Shown here piece by piece: positions 60,835 to 64,000 of a DNA stretch of 64,000 nucleotides. The DNA lies in assembly GCA_014651175.1 (NCBI GenBank), contig BMWJ01000005.1, positions 186,001 through 250,000 of the forward strand, given 5' to 3'. Within the stretch, counting starts at the first letter, position 1; every line of letters starts with the position of its first letter. Under the pieces are notes generated by a model that was not told the DNA's origin, did no database searches, and saw nothing but the letters and a program-made list of their open reading frames with translations. The translations under genes were made by a program, and so were the position numbers. Origin of the DNA: Streptomyces clavifer. Its GTDB lineage: Bacteria; Actinomycetota; Actinomycetes; Streptomycetales; Streptomycetaceae.

Positions 60835-61637
60835 GCACCGCGACCGCACCCTCGGACACCGCCGCCCCCGCGATCGCGGACATCGGTTACGGCAGGGTCT
60901 TCGCCGACTTCTACGACCGGCTCTTCCCCGAGGACGGCTCGGCCGGCCGCACGGCCGCGGCGCTGGCCGCCTGGCACCCCGGCGGGGCCGCCCTCGAACT
61001 CGGCGTGGGCACGGGCCGTATCGCCGTGCCGCTCGCGCGCCTCACCGGCGAGGTCGTCGGAGTGGACTCGTCCCCGGAGATGCTCGAACAGCTCCGGACC
61101 ACCGTCGCGGAGTCCGGGGTCGCCGTGACCCCCGTGCACGGCGACATCCGCACCTACGACGACGGTGACCGCTACGGACTCGTCTACTGCGTCTGCGGCA
61201 CGATGTCCCTCGTCCTCGACCCGGCGGGCCAGCGCGCCGCCGTCGTCCGGGCCGCGCGTCGTCTCACGCCGGGGGGAACCCTCGTGGTGGAGACCCACAA
61301 CCCGGGCTTCGTGCACACCCTGCACGAGGGACTCAGCCGCACCTCCTTCTTCGCGCCCTACCCCGCACCCGGGACCGGGCTCCAGACCTACTCCACGCTC
61401 CTCGCCGAACAAGGGCTCTGGCACACCTCGCACCTGCTGCACGAGCCCGGCGGCACCCGGATAGGGACCGAGATCACGCGGCTCACCACCCCGGAGGACA
61501 TCGAGGCCTACGCGGCGGAAGCCGGACTCGAACGGGTCAGCCTCCACGGCGACTGGTCGGGCGGGCCGTTCACCGCCGCCCAGAGCCCCGTCCACATCAG
61601 CCGGTTCGTCCGCGCCGACCGTACGGAGCAGTCATGA
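60831..61637 (+). CDS. SAM-dependent methyltransferase, probable alpha-N-methylation of the RiPP
   Basis: 268 residues, class I fold. SAM-binding motif I is ALELGVGTGRIAVPLA, the acidic partner is in VVGVDSSPEMLEQL, and YCVCGTMSLVLDP is motif post-II. In cypemycin the comparable CypM dimethylates the N-terminal alanine of the core; cores predicted here for peptides 1, 3 and 4 also start with Ala. Overlaps both neighbours by 4 bases. Confidence 0.85.
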   Translation: MSTATAPSDTAAPAIADIGYGRVFADFYDRLFPEDGSAGRTAAALAAWHPGGAALELGVGTGRIAVPLARLTGEVVGVDSSPEMLEQLRTTVAESGVAVTPVHGDIRTYDDGDRYGLVYCVCGTMSLVLDPAGQRAAVVRAARRLTPGGTLVVETHNPGFVHTLHEGLSRTSFFAPYPAPGTGLQTYSTLLAEQGLWHTSHLLHEPGGTRIGTEITRLTTPEDIEAYAAEAGLERVSLHGDWSGGPFTAAQSPVHISRFVRADRTEQS

Positions 61638-63478
61638 CCACCACCGCCGCGCCGCGCGGCCTCGTCGCGGAGCTGACCCGTGCCCAGACCCGGCTCCTGA
61701 CGGGCGGGGTGCTGCTCGGGACCCTCGGCGTGGCCTCCACCCTCGTGCAGCCGCAGCTCGTCGCGCATCTCATCGAGGCGGTCGGCCGGCACGAGCCGGT
61801 CGCCCTCCTCATCACCCTGCTGGCCGTCCTGTTCGTGGCGGACGCCGCGCTCTCCGCGACCCAGGGATGCCTCATCGGCCGGGCCGGCGAGAACATCGTC
61901 CGCGACGCCCGGGTCCTGCTCTCGGGCAGGGTGCTGCGCGCCGACCTCTCGTACCTCAACACCCAGCGGCAGGGCGACGTGCACACCCGGCTGGTGGGCG
62001 ACACCGCGCTGATGAAGATCGCGCTCACCCAGAGCCTCGCGCAGATCCTCCTCAACGGGCTGATCGTGCTCGGCGGCGTGGTGATGATGGCCCTGATCGA
62101 CGTCTGGCTGCTGCTGGTGACCGTCGGCTGCCTCGGTGTCGCCAGCGTCGCCTCCATCGGGGTCGCCCGCGGGCTGCGCCGGGCGGCCCTGGTCAACCGC
62201 ACGGACACCGGCGAGTTCGGCGCGGACCTCCAGCGGGTGCTCGCCGCCCTGCCCACCGTGAAAGCGGCCGGCGCCGAGGGCCGCGAGGAGGACCGGCTCG
62301 CGGCGCGCGCGGACAAGGTCCGCCGGTCCGGCAACCGGGTCACCGTGCTCAACGCCCTGTTCTCGCCGGTACTGAACGTCGGCCTGCAGGCCTCGCTGGC
62401 CGCCGTGATGGGCATCGGCATGGCCAGGGTGGCGACCGGCTCCCTGAGCGTCGCCGAATTCACGGCCTTCACGATGTACCTCTTCTACCTCGTCTCCCCG
62501 CTGGTCCTCGTGTTCCTCTCGCTCGGCACCTACCAGCAGGGCCGAGCCGCCGTGCAGCGCGTGGACGAACTGGCCGGCATCCCGCAGGAGGACACCCCCG
62601 TTCCCGCCGCGGCCGCCGGCCCCGGAGCCACCCCGGGTAAGGCGGGGGACCTCGCGCCGCCCGCTCCGAAGGGCGGGCACCCGGCCGTCGAATTCCGCGA
62701 CGTCCGCTTCGGCTACGGCGACCGGCCCGTCCTGGACGCGGTCTCCTTCACCGTCCCCCGGCGCGGGCTCACCGCACTGGTCGGTGTCTCCGGTGCCGGC
62801 AAGACCACGGTCTTCCAGCTCATCGAGCGGTTCTACCGCCCCGGGCGGGGAGCCGTGCTCCTGGACGGCAAGGACATCGCGCACCTGTCGACCGCCGAGA
62901 TCCGCGGCGGTGTCGGCTACGTCCAGCAGGACAGCGCCGCGATGCGCGGCACCCTGCGGGAGAACATCGTCTACGCCGCACCCGAGGCCACCGAGGCGGA
63001 CATCGAGGAGGCGGTCGAGCTCGCCGGGCTCACCGACGTGGTCGCCGCCCTGCCCGATGGTCTGGACACACCCCTCGGCGACCACGGCATCGGCCTCTCC
63101 GGCGGCCAGCGGCAGCGGCTCTGCGTGGCCCGGGCGCTGCTGCAGAAGCCCGCCGTGATCCTCCTCGACGAGGCCACCGCCCACCTCGACTCCGAGGCGG
63201 AGGCGGCCCTGCGCGACAGCCTGCGGCGCATCGCCCGCCGCTGCGCGGTCGTCGCCATCGCGCACCGCATCTCCACCGTGGTGGAGGCCGACCGCATCGT
63301 GGTCCTCGACGACGGCCGGGTGCGTGCCGTCGGCACCCACCCGCAACTCATCCGGGACGACGCTCTCTACGGCCGCCTGGCCGCCGCGCAGTTCGCGGAC
63401 GGCGCCCGTGCCTCGGCCGCGGCCGAGGCGGCCACCGGCGTACCGTCCGGGCAGCCCACGGTGGGAGTGGCCGGATGA
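61634..63478 (+). CDS. ABC exporter of the linaridin-like cluster
   Basis: 614 residues: membrane domain (about 15-310) and ATPase domain with GVSGAGKTTVFQLIERF, LSGGQRQRLCVARALL, VILLDEATAHLD and IAHRIST, all intact. There is no N-terminal C39 peptidase domain, so it exports but does not cleave; the leader protease must be another protein. A linker rich in Pro/Ala/Gly (about 318-345) joins the two halves. Overlaps the methyltransferase stop (ATGA). Confidence 0.88.
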   Translation: MTTTAAPRGLVAELTRAQTRLLTGGVLLGTLGVASTLVQPQLVAHLIEAVGRHEPVALLITLLAVLFVADAALSATQGCLIGRAGENIVRDARVLLSGRVLRADLSYLNTQRQGDVHTRLVGDTALMKIALTQSLAQILLNGLIVLGGVVMMALIDVWLLLVTVGCLGVASVASIGVARGLRRAALVNRTDTGEFGADLQRVLAALPTVKAAGAEGREEDRLAARADKVRRSGNRVTVLNALFSPVLNVGLQASLAAVMGIGMARVATGSLSVAEFTAFTMYLFYLVSPLVLVFLSLGTYQQGRAAVQRVDELAGIPQEDTPVPAAAAGPGATPGKAGDLAPPAPKGGHPAVEFRDVRFGYGDRPVLDAVSFTVPRRGLTALVGVSGAGKTTVFQLIERFYRPGRGAVLLDGKDIAHLSTAEIRGGVGYVQQDSAAMRGTLRENIVYAAPEATEADIEEAVELAGLTDVVAALPDGLDTPLGDHGIGLSGGQRQRLCVARALLQKPAVILLDEATAHLDSEAEAALRDSLRRIARRCAVVAIAHRISTVVEADRIVVLDDGRVRAVGTHPQLIRDDALYGRLAAAQFADGARASAAAEAATGVPSGQPTVGVAG

Positions 63479-63581
63479 TCCCCGCCCCCGCACGACCCGC
63501 GCCGTCGCGGGCCCGGCACCGCCCGCCCGGGCCCCGCGACGCCCGCACCGGCCGACCGTCCGCCGGCTCGGGGCGCCCTCG

Positions 63582-64000
63582 GTGAGCGGAGCGGACGCGG
63601 CCGTCGTCGGCAGCGGTCCGAACGGCCTCGCCGCCGCGGCCGCCCTGGCCCGGGCCGGCCTGCGTGTCGAGGTGTACGAGGCCGCCGACACCCTGGGAGG
63701 CGGGCTGCGCGGAGCCGACCTGTTCGACTCCGGCGTGGTCCACGACATCTGCTCGGCGGTGCATCCGATGGGCATGTCCTCCCCGTTCTTCAGGGAGTTC
63801 GGCCTCGCCGAGCGGGTGGACATGCTCCGCCCGGAGATCAGCTACGCCCACCCCCTCGACGACGGGCGGGCCGCCCTGGCCTGGCACGACCTCGACGCGA
63901 CCTGCGCCGGGCTCGGACCGGACGGAGCGCGCTGGCGTCGGCTGATGGAACCCCTGCTGGCGCACGGGGCGGACCTGGTCCGGCTGCTCCTGTCCGACCT
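63582..64000 (+). CDS. Phytoene-desaturase-like FAD oxidoreductase (3' end outside window)
   Basis: The frame opens with a GTG at 63582 and continues past the window edge. The N-terminal dinucleotide fold is DAAVVGSGPNGLAAAAALA, followed by VEVYEAADTLGGGLRG and DICSAVHPMGMSSPFF, as in the phytoene dehydrogenase/CrtI-like family. Linaridin clusters can contain such an oxidoreductase. It lies 103 bases after the exporter, on the same strand, but without a clear ribosome site. The short frame between (63475-63585) is unlikely to be a gene. Confidence 0.8.
   Translation, partial: MSGADAAVVGSGPNGLAAAAALARAGLRVEVYEAADTLGGGLRGADLFDSGVVHDICSAVHPMGMSSPFFREFGLAERVDMLRPEISYAHPLDDGRAALAWHDLDATCAGLGPDGARWRRLMEPLLAHGADLVRLLLSD

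Noticed and set aside
63475-63585. 36-codon frame overlapping the exporter stop (ATGA)
   Set aside because: Product is only Arg/Pro/Ala/Gly with no pattern; more likely spacer before the GTG-started oxidoreductase.
61508-63823. 771-residue minus-strand frame opposite the methyltransferase and exporter
   Set aside because: Antisense composition (EHDG-rich) and no recognisable domain.
1-64000. CRISPR arrays, rRNA or tRNA genes
   Set aside because: No regularly spaced repeats and no cloverleaf or rRNA-like conserved stretch seen while reading the gaps; a tRNA scan was not possible.

Overview
The window is very GC-rich, with GTG and TTG starts, ATGA/GTGA stop-start overlaps and strong GC-rich hairpins without U-tracts. 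It carries a MurT/GatD pair, a deformylase, a PknG-type kinase and a linaridin-like peptide cluster. All of this points to a Streptomyces (or close actinomycete) chromosome: mostly conserved housekeeping DNA up to about 42 kb, then an accessory stretch to the right edge.

Layout. 1-7049: an operon of MoxR-type AAA+ ATPase, DUF5682-vWA fusion and SWIM zinc-finger protein, resembling E. coli yehL-M-P-Q. 7050-8361: gene-poor, with one small conserved protein. 8362-17335: respiratory assembly, glycolysis (PfkA), lipid II amidation (MurT/GatD), deformylase, a TetR/acyl-CoA dehydrogenase pair with a visible operator, glutathione peroxidase, and an acetyltransferase with a cupin regulator. 17488-30466: membrane proteins, a ClC channel, DUF2252, DUF389, thioesterase, Ski2-like helicase, YdjM-like protein, ATP-dependent DNA ligase and NDH-2. 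30747-42076: an asymmetric heterodimeric ABC exporter, a large FAD/Fe-S 2-hydroxyacid dehydrogenase, a MarR/ABC exporter pair, a flavin monooxygenase and YjbQ.

42077-54874: a secreted GH92 alpha-mannosidase behind a perfect 14-bp palindrome, with a decayed copy of the yjbQ 3' end beyond it. Next comes a signalling island. A divergent trypco2 protein faces a five-gene overlapping or closely spaced operon: trypsin-like protease, PknG-like kinase, vWA/zinc-ribbon protein, four-TM membrane protein and solute-binding protein. The last two with the kinase recall the mycobacterial GlnH-GlnX-PknG chain.

54875-57218: decayed DNA, with a frameshifted PLD-family gene, an IS5-type transposase remnant, an RNHCP protein and a frameshifted minus-strand gene.

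57219-64000: the most interesting locus, a linaridin-like RiPP cluster. Four small tandem peptides share a P-x-x-x junction followed by an Ala/Val/Gly-rich tail. Two large hairpins separate them from an overlapping operon of membrane/alpha-beta hydrolase fusion (LinH-like), LinL-like protein, methyltransferase and ABC exporter, followed by a phytoene-desaturase-like oxidoreductase that runs off the window.
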